From assembly GCF_000775575.1 (NCBI RefSeq), contig NZ_JRGN01000223.1:1-50503 (forward strand): a stretch of DNA of 50,503 nucleotides, read 5' to 3'. The DNA is from Planococcus sp. CAU13. GTDB taxonomy: Bacteria; Bacillota; Bacilli; Bacillales_A; Planococcaceae. The translations under genes and the position numbers were made by a program. Positions 26,078 to 34,520 of this stretch are shown piece after piece (the first letter of the stretch is position 1; the number at the start of each line of letters is the position of its first letter). The notes under the pieces are model-generated. The model was given only the letters and a program-made list of their open reading frames with translations. It did not search any database and was not told the DNA's origin.

Positions 26078-26638
26078 TCATCTCCCACCGATCAATTCCG
26101 AGTAGTTTATTTCCATCAATTCATCAGATGCAATATTCTTGAATTTCTCATTTCCTCTCCATTTATAGAGATGCTGATGCGAATTTGAAACATAATAGAC
26201 TTTGCCATCTGCAGGATTAATCACTTTCTTCAAAAACAGTAAGTAATCGCCCGCTTTCATCGGCTTCATGCCTTTGTCATAGGCAAATTCAGTTGCTTCA
26301 GCATCTCTGATCCCGATGACCTGATTAACGATGATTTCGGATTCTACATCTACATTGTGTCCAGTATGATCGGCAAAAACCTCTTCAATCACGACTTCGT
26401 AGAATGCTTGCCTGGTGACCTTTTCCGCTTCCCCAATTTCGCGGATATCGTAATACAGCGGGACGTGGGCACGCACCACCAGATCCGCTTCCGCTTTAAG
26501 TTCATCGAGGGTTTCGTAAGATTCCGAGAACCCCCATACCAAACCGCTCGTTTCCGCTTCTCCGAAGTATTCGTAGCCCAAAACACTAAGGGCGACCAAC
26601 GACAGGATGATAAGCGCTGAACACATCTTTCTCTTCAT
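26078..26638 (-). CDS. Uncharacterised exported protein
   Basis: 186 residues with an N-terminal signal or anchor helix (about 5-23, no lipobox Cys). A soluble beta-rich domain follows: LKAEADLVVRAHVPLYYDI, then FYEVVIEEVFADHT, then YLLFLKKVINPADGKVYYV. The order ADLVV..V, then a V..E.. strand pair and YLLFLK recalls the OB-like layout of the TIMP-like protein at 12668-13183, so the two may be distant relatives. I do not recognise a named family. The start is weakly supported (GGAGATGGAGCT upstream). It is a single gene with its own terminator. Confidence 0.75.
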   Translation of the reverse strand: MKRKMCSALIILSLVALSVLGYEYFGEAETSGLVWGFSESYETLDELKAEADLVVRAHVPLYYDIREIGEAEKVTRQAFYEVVIEEVFADHTGHNVDVESEIIVNQVIGIRDAEATEFAYDKGMKPMKAGDYLLFLKKVINPADGKVYYVSNSHQHLYKWRGNEKFKNIASDELMEINYSELIGGR

Positions 26639-26954
26639 AGCTCCATCTCCAATAAAATAGTTTTTGTATATGCAACCCGTTGCAGTTTTCAGCAGATAAG
26701 TGACAATTTTGCGTGCTGCTTAACTCTGATGGTAAACTGACAATTTTTTCAAATCAACTGCATTTCGTATTTCCCAATACAAAAAAGACTTACATGATTG
26801 CTTATACTCAGAAAAATTTCTTTTCTCATACAAAAATGTCAATAAAATAACAATAATAACTGCAAAACATTATTTTTTATTCGCTGTTTTATTTTACCTG
26901 CTGCAAGTCGGCCCGAATTTTCCCAACCTGCTTTTCAAGGCTTTTATCGTATAT
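26639..26954. other. AT-rich intergenic gap
   Basis: About 300 bases without a convincing frame on either strand. The middle part (26760-26900) is strongly AT-rich with runs of A and T. It contains the promoter side of the minus-strand exported-protein gene; I see no hairpin or repeat that I could name. Confidence 0.5.
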
Positions 26955-26985
26955 AAAAAAGGCTCTCCGGTTTCCCGAAAAGCCT
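26955..26985 (-). terminator. Terminator of the FusB-like gene
   Basis: The minus strand reads AGGCTTTTCGG, loop, CCGGAGAGCCTTTTTT, immediately behind the stop at 26990. Confidence 0.8.
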
Positions 26986-26989
26986 CCTC

Positions 26990-27676
26990 TTATTTTTGAA
27001 GCCGCTCCACAAAATCATGCAGCCGCTCCAATGTATCGATATTGCTGTTGCAGATTTCATTGTCCTGGCAGATATAATTGCCGCGTTTAACGAAATTGTC
27101 CTGGCCGGAGTTTTTCGTCTTCGCGGTAAACAGGCCAACTTCGCTGTGGCGATTGCAGATTGCACAGATGCCGCTTTTCGCACTGCGGTTGAAACTGCCG
27201 GGGATGCCTTCCAGCCGGCCGTCTTTTTCAGCGATCAGATACATCAGCGTTGAGCTTTCAATCCAGGCAAGGTAGGAACGCTTATGGAAATCAATCGTTT
27301 CAAGCTTCGGCCCCTTCAACTTTTTCGCTTTCGGAAATAGCTTTTTCAGCCCCGGATCAGCCACTTTTGGAAACGGCAGGCGGTAGACCGATAATTGCTC
27401 AAGGAAAGCTTCAGCGTCTGCTGTTTCCTTCACCAGCGCCAGTGGTTTCAAAATCGCTTTCTGTTCAACGGTCAGCATCGGAAACAGACCAAAAACTTTT
27501 TCCTGTGCAAGGTGGCGCAGCACGTTCAGCACTTCTGCGTCGCTGCTCGATGCTTTTCCATTAACCAGGATTTTTGTCTGGCCTTTGATGAAGTTAAATT
27601 GATCATTCCGGATGAACGCTTCCGCATCTTCTCCGGCAATGCCCTTTTTATCGCTTGTTTCTTTTACATGTATCAT
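26990..27676 (-). CDS. FusB/FusC-family EF-G-binding protein
   Basis: 228-residue protein of the FBP/FusB family. In staphylococci FusB binds elongation factor G, releases it from the ribosome and so protects against fusidic acid. Family features are NDQFNFIKGQTKILVNGKAS near the start, LPFPKVADPGLKKLFPKAKK in the middle and the C-terminal zinc finger CAICNRHSEVGLF ... CQDNEICN. The length agrees with FusB (about 213). The start is 7 nt behind AAGGAGG. The chromosomal relatives in Bacillales may have a housekeeping role in EF-G recycling; resistance is not proven by sequence. Confidence 0.88.
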   Translation of the reverse strand: MIHVKETSDKKGIAGEDAEAFIRNDQFNFIKGQTKILVNGKASSSDAEVLNVLRHLAQEKVFGLFPMLTVEQKAILKPLALVKETADAEAFLEQLSVYRLPFPKVADPGLKKLFPKAKKLKGPKLETIDFHKRSYLAWIESSTLMYLIAEKDGRLEGIPGSFNRSAKSGICAICNRHSEVGLFTAKTKNSGQDNFVKRGNYICQDNEICNSNIDTLERLHDFVERLQK

Positions 27677-27904
27677 AGGAGACCCTCCTTATTGTGCAAT
27701 GGTGTATTGATAAGAAAGCCATATCAGTAAAGACATTTCCATTTTCCAGTCACTCCATACGGCACGGACCGGCCATCACACAAATCAATTATTTAAACTA
27801 TTTTACCATATTGGACCTGCAGCCTTATACCAAAACCAACTCTTCCAATCGTTTCCAATTATAGTATACTAATAAAAAAGACAAATCGAAAAGAGGTTGT
27901 GCTT

Positions 27905-28378
27905 ATGAAAAAAACGTTAATGGTGCTCATCATCCTTTTAGCCGGAACACTTTATTACATAAACACTGAAAATAAACAAACTTCATTTGCCGAACTGTCA
28001 GCGGCGACTGTAAAGCCTGAAGAGGGCATCCATACTATCACGCTAAACCGGTACGTTGGCGGTTCGACCACTCCGGAAGGTTATGCGGAAATTACAGATC
28101 CTGCAGAAATCGAGAAATTTCTTGCGACTGCCTCAAAAACTGATTTAAAAGGTTCAAAAGATTTTCCTGGGCAAAAGGGAATGACGTACAGTATCCATTT
28201 CCTTCATTATACGGAAAGCCTTTCAGTCATGACGGACGGACAAATTACAATGATAGACAATACCCGCTTTGACGTTTTAAAAGACGATAACCCGGCGGAC
28301 TTCGCTCCATTTTATGAAATAAATGGAACAGATTACTTTTCAGAAGCTGTCGCCGAGGCAGATATTGCATGGGAATAA
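27905..28378 (+). CDS. Uncharacterised exported protein, single N-terminal helix
   Basis: 157 residues. An N-terminal hydrophobic helix (TLMVLIILLAGTLYYI, about 4-19) anchors or exports a soluble domain with alternating strands (IHTITLNRYVGGSTT, EIEKFLATASKTDLKG, MTYSIHFLHYTESLSVMTDG). No lipobox is seen. I do not recognise a family. The ATG at 27905 fits AGAGG 8 nt upstream; a GTG two codons earlier is the alternative. It is a single gene followed by a strong bidirectional hairpin. Confidence 0.75.
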   Translation: MKKTLMVLIILLAGTLYYINTENKQTSFAELSAATVKPEEGIHTITLNRYVGGSTTPEGYAEITDPAEIEKFLATASKTDLKGSKDFPGQKGMTYSIHFLHYTESLSVMTDGQITMIDNTRFDVLKDDNPADFAPFYEINGTDYFSEAVAEADIAWE

Positions 28379-28383
28379 TCAGA

Positions 28384-28420
28384 AAAGGCCATTTTCCGGA
28401 GATTCCGGAAAATGGCCTTT
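28384..28420. terminator. Bidirectional terminator
   Basis: AAAGGCCATTTTCCGGA, 3-nt loop, TCCGGAAAATGGCCTTT: a perfect 17-bp stem between convergent genes. Confidence 0.88.
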
Positions 28421-28445
28421 CATATATTCGAATCCTCCAGCTCCT

Positions 28446-29471
28446 TCACAAACCTTTCTCGTTCCAGTCCATCAATACCTCTTTTTCCTTTTCCGGATTG
28501 AGTCCCGCTTTCTTCTCCGGTACGTCACGCGTCTCTTCCCACGCCAGCGTATCGCGGATGGTATCGGAGAGCGGACGGAACGTCAGCCCGGCAGCGAGCG
28601 CTTTTCGGATATCGACAGTATGGAATCCTTTCATATTCATGCTGTCTGGAATCCATAACGGCATATCAGACCAGCCCTGCACTTCATGGCCAAGAAGGAA
28701 TTTCTCTTCAATCCAGACAAGCTCCGCTCTATTGCCAACGGTTTCCCTGCATGTATTCAAAACTTCTTCCATTGTCAATTCCGTTTCAGGGCCCGTTGCA
28801 TTAAACGTGCCAGTTTCACCGGAACCGACCAGTCGGATGATCCAGTCGGCAAGATCGCGGACATCGATAAATTGAACTTCTTTGTCACGACGTCCGGGAG
28901 CAAGCACCTGTCCACCCTTTGCGATGCGATTGACCCAGTAACTGAAGCGATCGGTGACATCATGCGGCCCGACAATCAGTCCCGGCCGGATGTTCAGGCT
29001 GCGCCCCGCAAAAATTCGTTCCACTTCCTGCTCACATAAATACTTGAGTTCTCCGTAATGCTGCTGAATTGCCTCCATCGCTTCCATCGTTTTCAACTCT
29101 TCGATTCTGTCCGCAGAAAGTCTTCCGACCGAATGGTATTCATCCACTCCCGGTTCTTCCAGTTCATCATATACCGAGACACTGGAGATGAACGTATAAT
29201 GTCCGGCGGCATCCGCCAGCAAATCCAAGGACTCGCGGACAATCCACGGCAAATAGCCGCTCGTGTCGATGACAGCATCCCAGCTGCGCCCTTTCAGTGA
29301 TTCCAAATTTCCATCCCGGTCGCCGATCAGTTTTTCTGCTTCCGGGAAAAGCTCCGGATCGGATTTCCCTCTATTGAATAACGTCACTTCATGGCCGTTC
29401 GCCAGTGCGGCCTCGGCCAGAAAGCGGCCCAGAAACCGGGTGCCGCCAAGAATCAGTATCTTCATCTTCAT
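28446..29471 (-). CDS. NAD(P)-dependent epimerase/dehydratase (extended SDR)
   Basis: 341-residue Rossmann-fold enzyme. It begins MKMKILILGGTRFLGRFLAE (the GG.RFLG dinucleotide motif), then AVIDTSGYLPW, SSVSVYDELEEPGVDEY and the catalytic-lysine region YGELKYLCEQE with YxxxK. NIRPGLIVGPHDVTDRF and the C-terminal substrate-binding part follow. The family includes mRNA-binding CSP41-like and sugar epimerases; the substrate cannot be told. The start at 29471 or 29465 both fit the GAGAGGGG upstream. It stands alone. Confidence 0.88.
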   Translation of the reverse strand: MKMKILILGGTRFLGRFLAEAALANGHEVTLFNRGKSDPELFPEAEKLIGDRDGNLESLKGRSWDAVIDTSGYLPWIVRESLDLLADAAGHYTFISSVSVYDELEEPGVDEYHSVGRLSADRIEELKTMEAMEAIQQHYGELKYLCEQEVERIFAGRSLNIRPGLIVGPHDVTDRFSYWVNRIAKGGQVLAPGRRDKEVQFIDVRDLADWIIRLVGSGETGTFNATGPETELTMEEVLNTCRETVGNRAELVWIEEKFLLGHEVQGWSDMPLWIPDSMNMKGFHTVDIRKALAAGLTFRPLSDTIRDTLAWEETRDVPEKKAGLNPEKEKEVLMDWNEKGL

Positions 29472-29624
29472 TTCCCCTCTCCCTGTGTTCAACACGTACC
29501 AGCCAATTACAGCATCATAGCTGATTACTTATTTCTATTCTGCAAAAGGCGGCAACACTCCTTTTTGTCATTCATAAATGCTATCATTAGGGTTAAGCAA
29601 TTTGCCTGTCAGGAGATGATTAAA

Positions 29625-30125
29625 ATGTTGATCAGAAAAGCGGATAACAATGAAACTGAAACCATAAAAAACATGCGCCTTTCATCGTACGCACAATATA
29701 AAAACGATATTTCACTGGAACACTGGGACATGCTGCAGGGTACGTTGACTTCAAATGGAGACCAGCAGACCGGCACAGAAATTTTTGTCGCTGAAATTGA
29801 TGGGCGCATTGCAGGCAGCGCAGTGCTGTTCCCTTCCGAATCGAAGGCCTATGAATGGGACACCGAAACCATAAAATACCCTGAAATCCGGATGCTGGCC
29901 GTGAACCCCGATTACCGTTCAAAAGGTGTCGGCAGAGCTTTGGTCAGGCACTGCATCGACAGCGCAAGACAGCAGCAATATAAATTCGTCGGTCTGCATA
30001 CCGGCAGCTTCATGAAAGACGCAATTTCGCTTTATGAGAAAATGGGATTCAAGAGAGTTCCCGAACTGGATTTTGTTCCCTTTAATGACGGAATTACAGT
30101 AAAAGCATTCCGCTATGATATATAG
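29625..30125 (+). CDS. GNAT-family N-acetyltransferase
   Basis: 166-residue acetyltransferase. The GNAT core is visible: FVAEIDGRIAGSAVL (strand 3-4), IRMLAVNPDYRSKGVGRALV with the acetyl-CoA loop RSKGVG, and the C-terminal SLYEKMGFKRVPEL. The ATG at 29625 is 9 nt behind AGGAG; the nearer ATG at 29616 touches the ribosome binding site. The substrate is unknown. It is divergent from the epimerase gene. Confidence 0.88.
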   Translation: MLIRKADNNETETIKNMRLSSYAQYKNDISLEHWDMLQGTLTSNGDQQTGTEIFVAEIDGRIAGSAVLFPSESKAYEWDTETIKYPEIRMLAVNPDYRSKGVGRALVRHCIDSARQQQYKFVGLHTGSFMKDAISLYEKMGFKRVPELDFVPFNDGITVKAFRYDI

Positions 30126-30164
30126 AAAGCCAGGCCATTCTTTTATCCTTGGCGTAAACAGACG

Positions 30165-30207
30165 AAAGCCGCATTCAGGACCGCAATTCCTGAATGCGGC
30201 TTTTTTT
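30165..30207 (+). terminator. Terminator of the GNAT gene
   Basis: AAAGCCGCATTCAGG, 9-nt loop, CCTGAATGCGGCTTTTTTT. It may also stop the convergent amidase transcript. Confidence 0.9.
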
Positions 30208-30257
30208 GCTGTTCTTTCATTTATACAACCCCAACAGGCAGGAATTCTGAAGGCAAA

Positions 30258-31715
30258 TCAATAATCCGGCTTGACTCTGCCATTTGTTTTCTGTTCGAAA
30301 GCATACGCCAATTCAATCAGTTTGGTTTCACTGAAGGCTGGCCCCATGAAAGTGATTCCGAAAGGGCCATTTTCTTCTTCAAAACGGTACGGAACCGTAA
30401 TCAGCGGCATACCCGCAGCGGCGCCAAAATTGCCCCCGAAATCCTTAGGCAGGATAAAAGCATCCGCCTCCAGTTCCTTCAATGTCGAGTTAATGCCCTT
30501 TTCACCCGTCAGCAACCGTTTTTTCTTCAGTGCTTCTACGTACTCGGGTTCATTCAGACGGCCGGATGTGGCATTCGATTTCTCCAATTTGTCCTGCCCG
30601 TAACGCAGCATTTTCTCCGGATATTTTTTATGGAAGGCGATAAGGTCGTCCAATGAGCGGATTGGATTGGAAGGATGTGACTTCCCGAGGTATTCATTGA
30701 GATTCGGTTTGAATTCGAAAAATTGCACTTCGCTGCCGACCTCTTCTTCCGATATCCCTACATCGACCGGATCAATGATTTCGGCACCCATGGAGCGGAT
30801 GATATCCAATGATTCATTGAATAATTCCAGTTCATTTTCTGTGATGCTCTCTTCAAATAGATGCCGGGGCACCGCCAAACGTGCGCCGCGCAACCCTTCC
30901 TCCTTCAGGTGAGCATGCCAGTCATAGGTTTCAAACGGCTGTGCGCCAATAGTGATTTCATCATCGGCGTCCCATCCGACAATTACAGAAAAAACCGTTA
31001 CCGCGTCCGTCACGCTTTTCGCCAGCGGACCGGCGACGTCCTGTGTTGGTGCCAATGGGATGATACCGCTCCGGCTCGTCAACCCAAGCGTCGGTTTGAT
31101 CCCGACCAGGCTGTTTTCATCCGCCGGGTTGATGATGGAACCGGAAGTTTCTGTTCCAATCGAAGCAACAGCTAAATTCAGCGCGATTGCAGCCGCACTG
31201 CCGGAACTTGAACCGCCGATATAATAATCACCGAACGGATGCTCCACATGCCCCGAGCGCGAACAATAATTATCAGGCATATCATTCGACATCATATCTG
31301 CCCATTCGGTCATATGCGTTTTTCCAAGCAGCACCGCTCCCGCTTTCCGGAGCTTTGCAGCGACAACTGCATCTTCCTGGGAGTAAAAATCCTTCAGCGC
31401 ATAGGAACCCGCACTGGTGTGCATTTTATCTGCCGTACCGATATTGTCTTTCAATAGGATCGGGATGCCATGCAGCGCCGAACGCGGCCCCGATAGTTTT
31501 CGTTCAATATCAAGAGCTTGGGCAATCGTCAAAGCATCCGGATTTACTTCGATAATCGAATTGATGGAGCTGTCCCGTTCACTGATATTTTCATGGAACA
31601 TTAAAACAAGTTCTTCGGAAGTCACCATACCGTCTTCCATATCCTTTTGCAGATCAGCTATTGTCACATCATCCAGTTTTCCAAGCCGGTATTCTTTTAA
31701 TTTGTCTGAATCCAT
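30258..31715 (-). CDS. Amidase (amidase-signature family)
   Basis: 485-residue cytoplasmic amidase. The Ser-Ser-Lys triad is visible: Lys89 in PILLKDNIGT, the cis-Ser in GGSSSGSAAA (about 169) and the nucleophile in ETSGSI (Ser193, followed by INPADENSLVG). The C-terminus ends with the usual PFGITFMGPAFSET. It hydrolyses a carboxylic or peptide amide; no GatB/GatC genes are near, so it is not the tRNA amidotransferase. The ATG at 31715 lies 8 nt behind GAGGAGG; the longer frame upstream is rich in Cys and Asn with no ribosome binding site. Confidence 0.9.
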   Translation of the reverse strand: MDSDKLKEYRLGKLDDVTIADLQKDMEDGMVTSEELVLMFHENISERDSSINSIIEVNPDALTIAQALDIERKLSGPRSALHGIPILLKDNIGTADKMHTSAGSYALKDFYSQEDAVVAAKLRKAGAVLLGKTHMTEWADMMSNDMPDNYCSRSGHVEHPFGDYYIGGSSSGSAAAIALNLAVASIGTETSGSIINPADENSLVGIKPTLGLTSRSGIIPLAPTQDVAGPLAKSVTDAVTVFSVIVGWDADDEITIGAQPFETYDWHAHLKEEGLRGARLAVPRHLFEESITENELELFNESLDIIRSMGAEIIDPVDVGISEEEVGSEVQFFEFKPNLNEYLGKSHPSNPIRSLDDLIAFHKKYPEKMLRYGQDKLEKSNATSGRLNEPEYVEALKKKRLLTGEKGINSTLKELEADAFILPKDFGGNFGAAAGMPLITVPYRFEEENGPFGITFMGPAFSETKLIELAYAFEQKTNGRVKPDY

Positions 31716-31862
31716 AGTTTTCCTCCTCGTAGCTGCATTTCCAAAAACACTCGTCCAGTCACGTCCAGTCACTTTATTGTTTCGATTCCCGGACAGACAA
31801 TTCGATAAACAAAGGAAACATACGCTGGAAGCCTTTATCGCCTTCATACACCTTGCAAACAG

Positions 31863-32125
31863 TCATTTTCTTCGTTTCCACAGATAAACTGCTCCGGCAA
31901 ACAGCGAACTGATACTGATCAGCAGCGATTTCCAGAAATGCGAAGGGTAGTACGTTAATGTGATTTCATTTAACCCGGAATCGGCCGGCCCGGCCAGGAA
32001 AGAGACCGCAGAAAAGGAAGTGGCAGCTGATTTTCGTAGACGATGTAATTGTCTGATGAGAGCATTTGCTCGAAATAGGCTGGCACATTTTTAGTTATGA
32101 TTAATTTCCGCCTCCTAGAAGATGA
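31863..32125 (-). pseudogene. Remnant of a YfhO-like membrane protein
   Basis: Two adjacent minus-strand pieces in different frames. The upstream one reads KLIITKNVPAYFEQMLSSDN, continuing YIVYENQLPLPF, the kind of segment found near the end of YfhO-family polytopic proteins. After a frame change near 31985 the other reads SGLNEITLTYYPSHFWKSLL, a transmembrane stretch and LWKRRK with a stop at 31863. All N-terminal helices are missing. The assignment to YfhO is by pattern memory; that it is a broken membrane-protein tail is more certain. Confidence 0.55.
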
Positions 32126-32249
32126 GAAATCACGGAAAAACCTTTTTAAAATGGTTTAAAAACTATTGACTAATCGTAAGAAGCACACCCGATTGATTAA
32201 AATACAGGTGTGTTCAGGTATTGTTCTGCTGACTTCTGACAGGATCTAC

Positions 32250-32467
32250 TCACTTCTTTTTGCTGCTTTGGCTGGAAATGAATTTTGCCTGCACGATATA
32301 ACGGTCAGGCGCGTATCCGATAAAGTCAAAAGGATAACAAGTCGTCAGCGTCAAAGTCGCTTCATCTTTTTCCGAGATGACCGATTCATCGTCTTTATGT
32401 GTCCCGGGCTTCTTCTGCCGTGAAATCCTGGGCAGCCGTTTGCCCAGCGTTCCATTCCAAAAAGTTA
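32250..32467 (-). pseudogene. Remnant of a class D sortase
   Basis: The minus strand encodes a C-terminal sortase piece: EKDEATLTLTTCYPFDFIGY with the catalytic Cys in TLTTCYPF, then APDRYIVQAKFIS with the conserved Arg, and a stop at 32250. Upstream of DDESVISEKDE the family-like reading (NAGQTAAQDFTAEEARDT) continues in another frame, so at least one indel lies near 32400. The N-terminal half including the membrane anchor and active-site His is absent. It is not functional; it suggests that a sortase/substrate locus once stood here. Confidence 0.65.
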
Positions 32468-32529
32468 GTTATTGCAATAGCCAAAAATCTAAAAAATCGA
32501 TGCCTCCCCGATGAATTTCGATTCGCACT

Positions 32530-33255
32530 TCACACAATCCGAGTCGCCACAATCGCAAAGTAATTCCCTTTAGCCTCCGTGTATTCAACCCGTTCGAAAT
32601 GCGCCTGAAATCCGGCCTGCGCCAGTAACTCTTCCCATTCCGGCATTGAAAAGAGACCACCTTTTGAATGGTCGTACTCTCTGACAACTGTCCCGTCCTC
32701 TTCGCGCATGACGTAAACGTATTCCGTTTCCGTCACTTTATCTTCGGAATCATTGTCGTAGGTCCATTCCAAGTAACGCATGCCTCGCTTGCCTTGATCG
32801 ATGCCGCCGTGGTCTGTATTCGATTTGAAGGTTTCTGCGAACTGATCGGTCATGATCATCAGGATGCCTTTTTCGTTCAAATGTCTTTTCGCGTTATGCA
32901 TCACTCCCAGCAATTCGGCCTTGTCCGTAAAATAAGTAATCGCATCGTGGATAAAAACCAGATCATATGCATCGCCAAGATATAAATTTCGCATGTCTCC
33001 CTGGATATGTTCGCAATCCGGGTTTAATTCGCGGCTTACCCTCAGCATGTCCGGCGACAGATCTGTCAATGTCATGGAAAAATGCCGTTTCAGGTAATAA
33101 GCATTGCTTCCTCCTCCCGACCCGAATTCAACCGCCTTTTTGACATCCGGATGGTAGCGCCTGATGATTTCGAGGTACAGTCCTGCTTCTTCTTCATATT
33201 CCGTATGGGGAGACATCAACGGCCACCAGTCTGCCAATTCGTTGTACAGTTTCAT
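32530..33255 (-). CDS. Class I SAM-dependent methyltransferase
   Basis: 241-residue cytoplasmic methyltransferase. The SAM-binding motif I is AVEFGSGGGSNAYYLK (about residues 41-56), motif II TLTDLSPDML with the acidic ribose-binding residue, then HIQGDMRNL and LVFIHDAITYF. It begins MKLYNELADWW, as in the YjiC/bioC-like small-molecule methyltransferases. The substrate is unknown. The ribosome binding site is GGCGGAGAAG. The 40 bases around this start codon are repeated 1,280 bases further on (34521-34560). Confidence 0.88.
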   Translation of the reverse strand: MKLYNELADWWPLMSPHTEYEEEAGLYLEIIRRYHPDVKKAVEFGSGGGSNAYYLKRHFSMTLTDLSPDMLRVSRELNPDCEHIQGDMRNLYLGDAYDLVFIHDAITYFTDKAELLGVMHNAKRHLNEKGILMIMTDQFAETFKSNTDHGGIDQGKRGMRYLEWTYDNDSEDKVTETEYVYVMREEDGTVVREYDHSKGGLFSMPEWEELLAQAGFQAHFERVEYTEAKGNYFAIVATRIV

Positions 33256-33280
33256 CGCTCGCTTCTCCGCCTTCCTTTTT
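33241..33280. repeat. 40-bp direct repeat, copy 1 (methyltransferase start)
   Basis: Matches 34521-34560 at 36 of 40 positions by eye. It covers the first codons (MKLY) and the ribosome binding site of the methyltransferase gene. The selenoprotein-like gene lies between the two copies. Confidence 0.75.
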
Positions 33281-33404
33281 AAATTGATTGAACTATAGAA
33301 CGGTTTGTACCGCCTGTCAACTAACCGCTGTCACAATAGAGGAGTTTGCAATCAGACAGCGAATTAATAACATTAATCAAGCTGAAAAGGAGGAATGCGG
33401 ATCC

Positions 33405-34169
33405 ATGAAAATGAAGACGAAGATCAAGTCAAAAATGTCGAGGACTTTTTCCGGTAATTTCACGGGAGCCTACAGGAAATTCACCATGAGCCATATGAGG
33501 GAACATACGAGCCCGGCTGAAGCTTTTTTATCAAAACCCTTGAATGAATGTAAAGTAGCTCTTATGTCAACTGCAGGTGTCCATTTGAAAACAGACGAAC
33601 CTTTTGATGTCGATAATCCAGCAGGCGACCATACTTTCCGAATCGTCCCATCGGAAGTGTCGGAACAGGAGCTGACGGTGACGCATATTTACATCGATAC
33701 GAAATTTGCAAAATCGGATCCGACAATCGTCTTTCCACTGCCGCAGCTGAAGCAAGCTGCAGCTGATGGGAAAATCGGATCCATTTCAACTATTAACATC
33801 GGATTGAACGGCGGCATCCTGGATACGGCTTTAGTCGAACAGGAATCAATTCCGACAGTTGTCGAATTATTCCATAACGCAGGAATTGACGCTGCCTTGC
33901 TTGTGCCTGGCTGAGGATCCTGCCACAACGTACTCGGGCTGTATGCCCGGGCTTTAGAAGCTTCAAAGATCCCAACCGCCATGGTTACACTGTTCCCGGA
34001 AGTCACCGATAAAGTCGCAGCTCCGCGGACATTGCATGTCCCCTTTAAAATGGGCCGTCCTTGCGGTGAGCCCTTCGACTTCGATACACGGAAAAAAGTT
34101 GTGGACCAATTGCTCGAGCTTTTGACTCTTCCATCGGGGACACGGGCTGTCTATCAGGACAATCCATAA
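33405..34169 (+). CDS. GrdB-family selenoprotein candidate with in-frame UGA (Sec170)
   Basis: A 254-residue member of the glycine/sarcosine/betaine reductase selenoprotein B-like family if UGA at 33912-33914 is read as selenocysteine. Before the UGA: KVALMSTAGVHLKTDEPFD, DHTFRIVP, VFPLPQL and AALLVPG. After it the same frame continues 85 codons with family-like sequence (GSCHNVLGLYARALEASKIP, then VTLFPE, MGRPCGEP) to TAA at 34169. The UGA sits in a U-G-S-C redox motif where relatives I recall have CGTC. A 7-bp hairpin (33933-33951) follows at SECIS distance. The start has AAGGAGG 10 nt upstream. The substrate is unknown; relatives in aerobes are thought to be redox proteins. Standard gene calling would split it into 33405-33914 and 33981-34169. 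The alternative is a nonsense mutation. Confidence 0.75.
33933..33951 (+). promoter_or_regulatory. SECIS-like hairpin behind the UGA
   Basis: CTCGGGC, loop TGTAT, GCCCGGG: seven pairs including one G-U. The apical loop begins 25 nt after the UGA and has a G at its second position. Both points fit the general bacterial SECIS model. A short GC-rich hairpin can also arise by chance. Confidence 0.5.
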
Positions 34170-34450
34170 TCTCCCGCTTTTATCGATACACCGAAAATCT
34201 TCTTGTATTATGGAAAACATAAAAGAGATGTTTACAGTGAGAAAACAGGTTTTATTCGTCCTTACTGCCTGATTTTGTTCTTTTTCGCAGCATCGGAGAC
34301 GCTATCGTTCCTTTTAAGCATATGCAAAATAAATGGAGGAATTTCCCTCTGCGATTGTTAGGCAGCTTCCCTTTAGTGAGCATACATTTCAATGCAGATT
34401 CGTTGAAACGGCAGATAAAATTCGAAAAAACTAAGTCTTCACCCTCTAAC
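34170..34450. other. Gap behind the selenoprotein-like gene
   Basis: No gene that I can support. A plus-strand frame from 34241 stays open but has no start signal or recognisable motif. The segment is richer in A and T than its surroundings. Confidence 0.4.
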
Positions 34451-34482
34451 AAAGGGCATCCTCAATCCGAGGATGCCCTTTT
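34451..34482 (+). terminator. Terminator-like hairpin
   Basis: AAAGGGCATCCTC, 5-nt loop, GAGGATGCCCTTTT. It is the first terminator downstream of the selenoprotein-like gene on the plus strand. Confidence 0.75.
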
Positions 34483-34520
34483 GAGTTTCTTATTTCATTC
34501 TTCTTCCTCTCTGTCAGCTC

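Noticed and set aside
25893-26081. Long N-terminal extension of the DUF2087 protein
   Set aside because: It would translate the terminator of the upstream gene, and a strong ribosome binding site lies before the GTG at 25892.
30258-31715. Amidase as GatA of the tRNA amidotransferase
   Set aside because: No gatB or gatC lies near, and the sequence is of the general amidase type with a longer N-terminal helical part.
33405-33914. Treating the GrdB-like gene as a simple truncated 169-residue protein
   Set aside because: The frame continues with family-like sequence for 85 codons after the UGA, so truncation is less likely than recoding, though not excluded.
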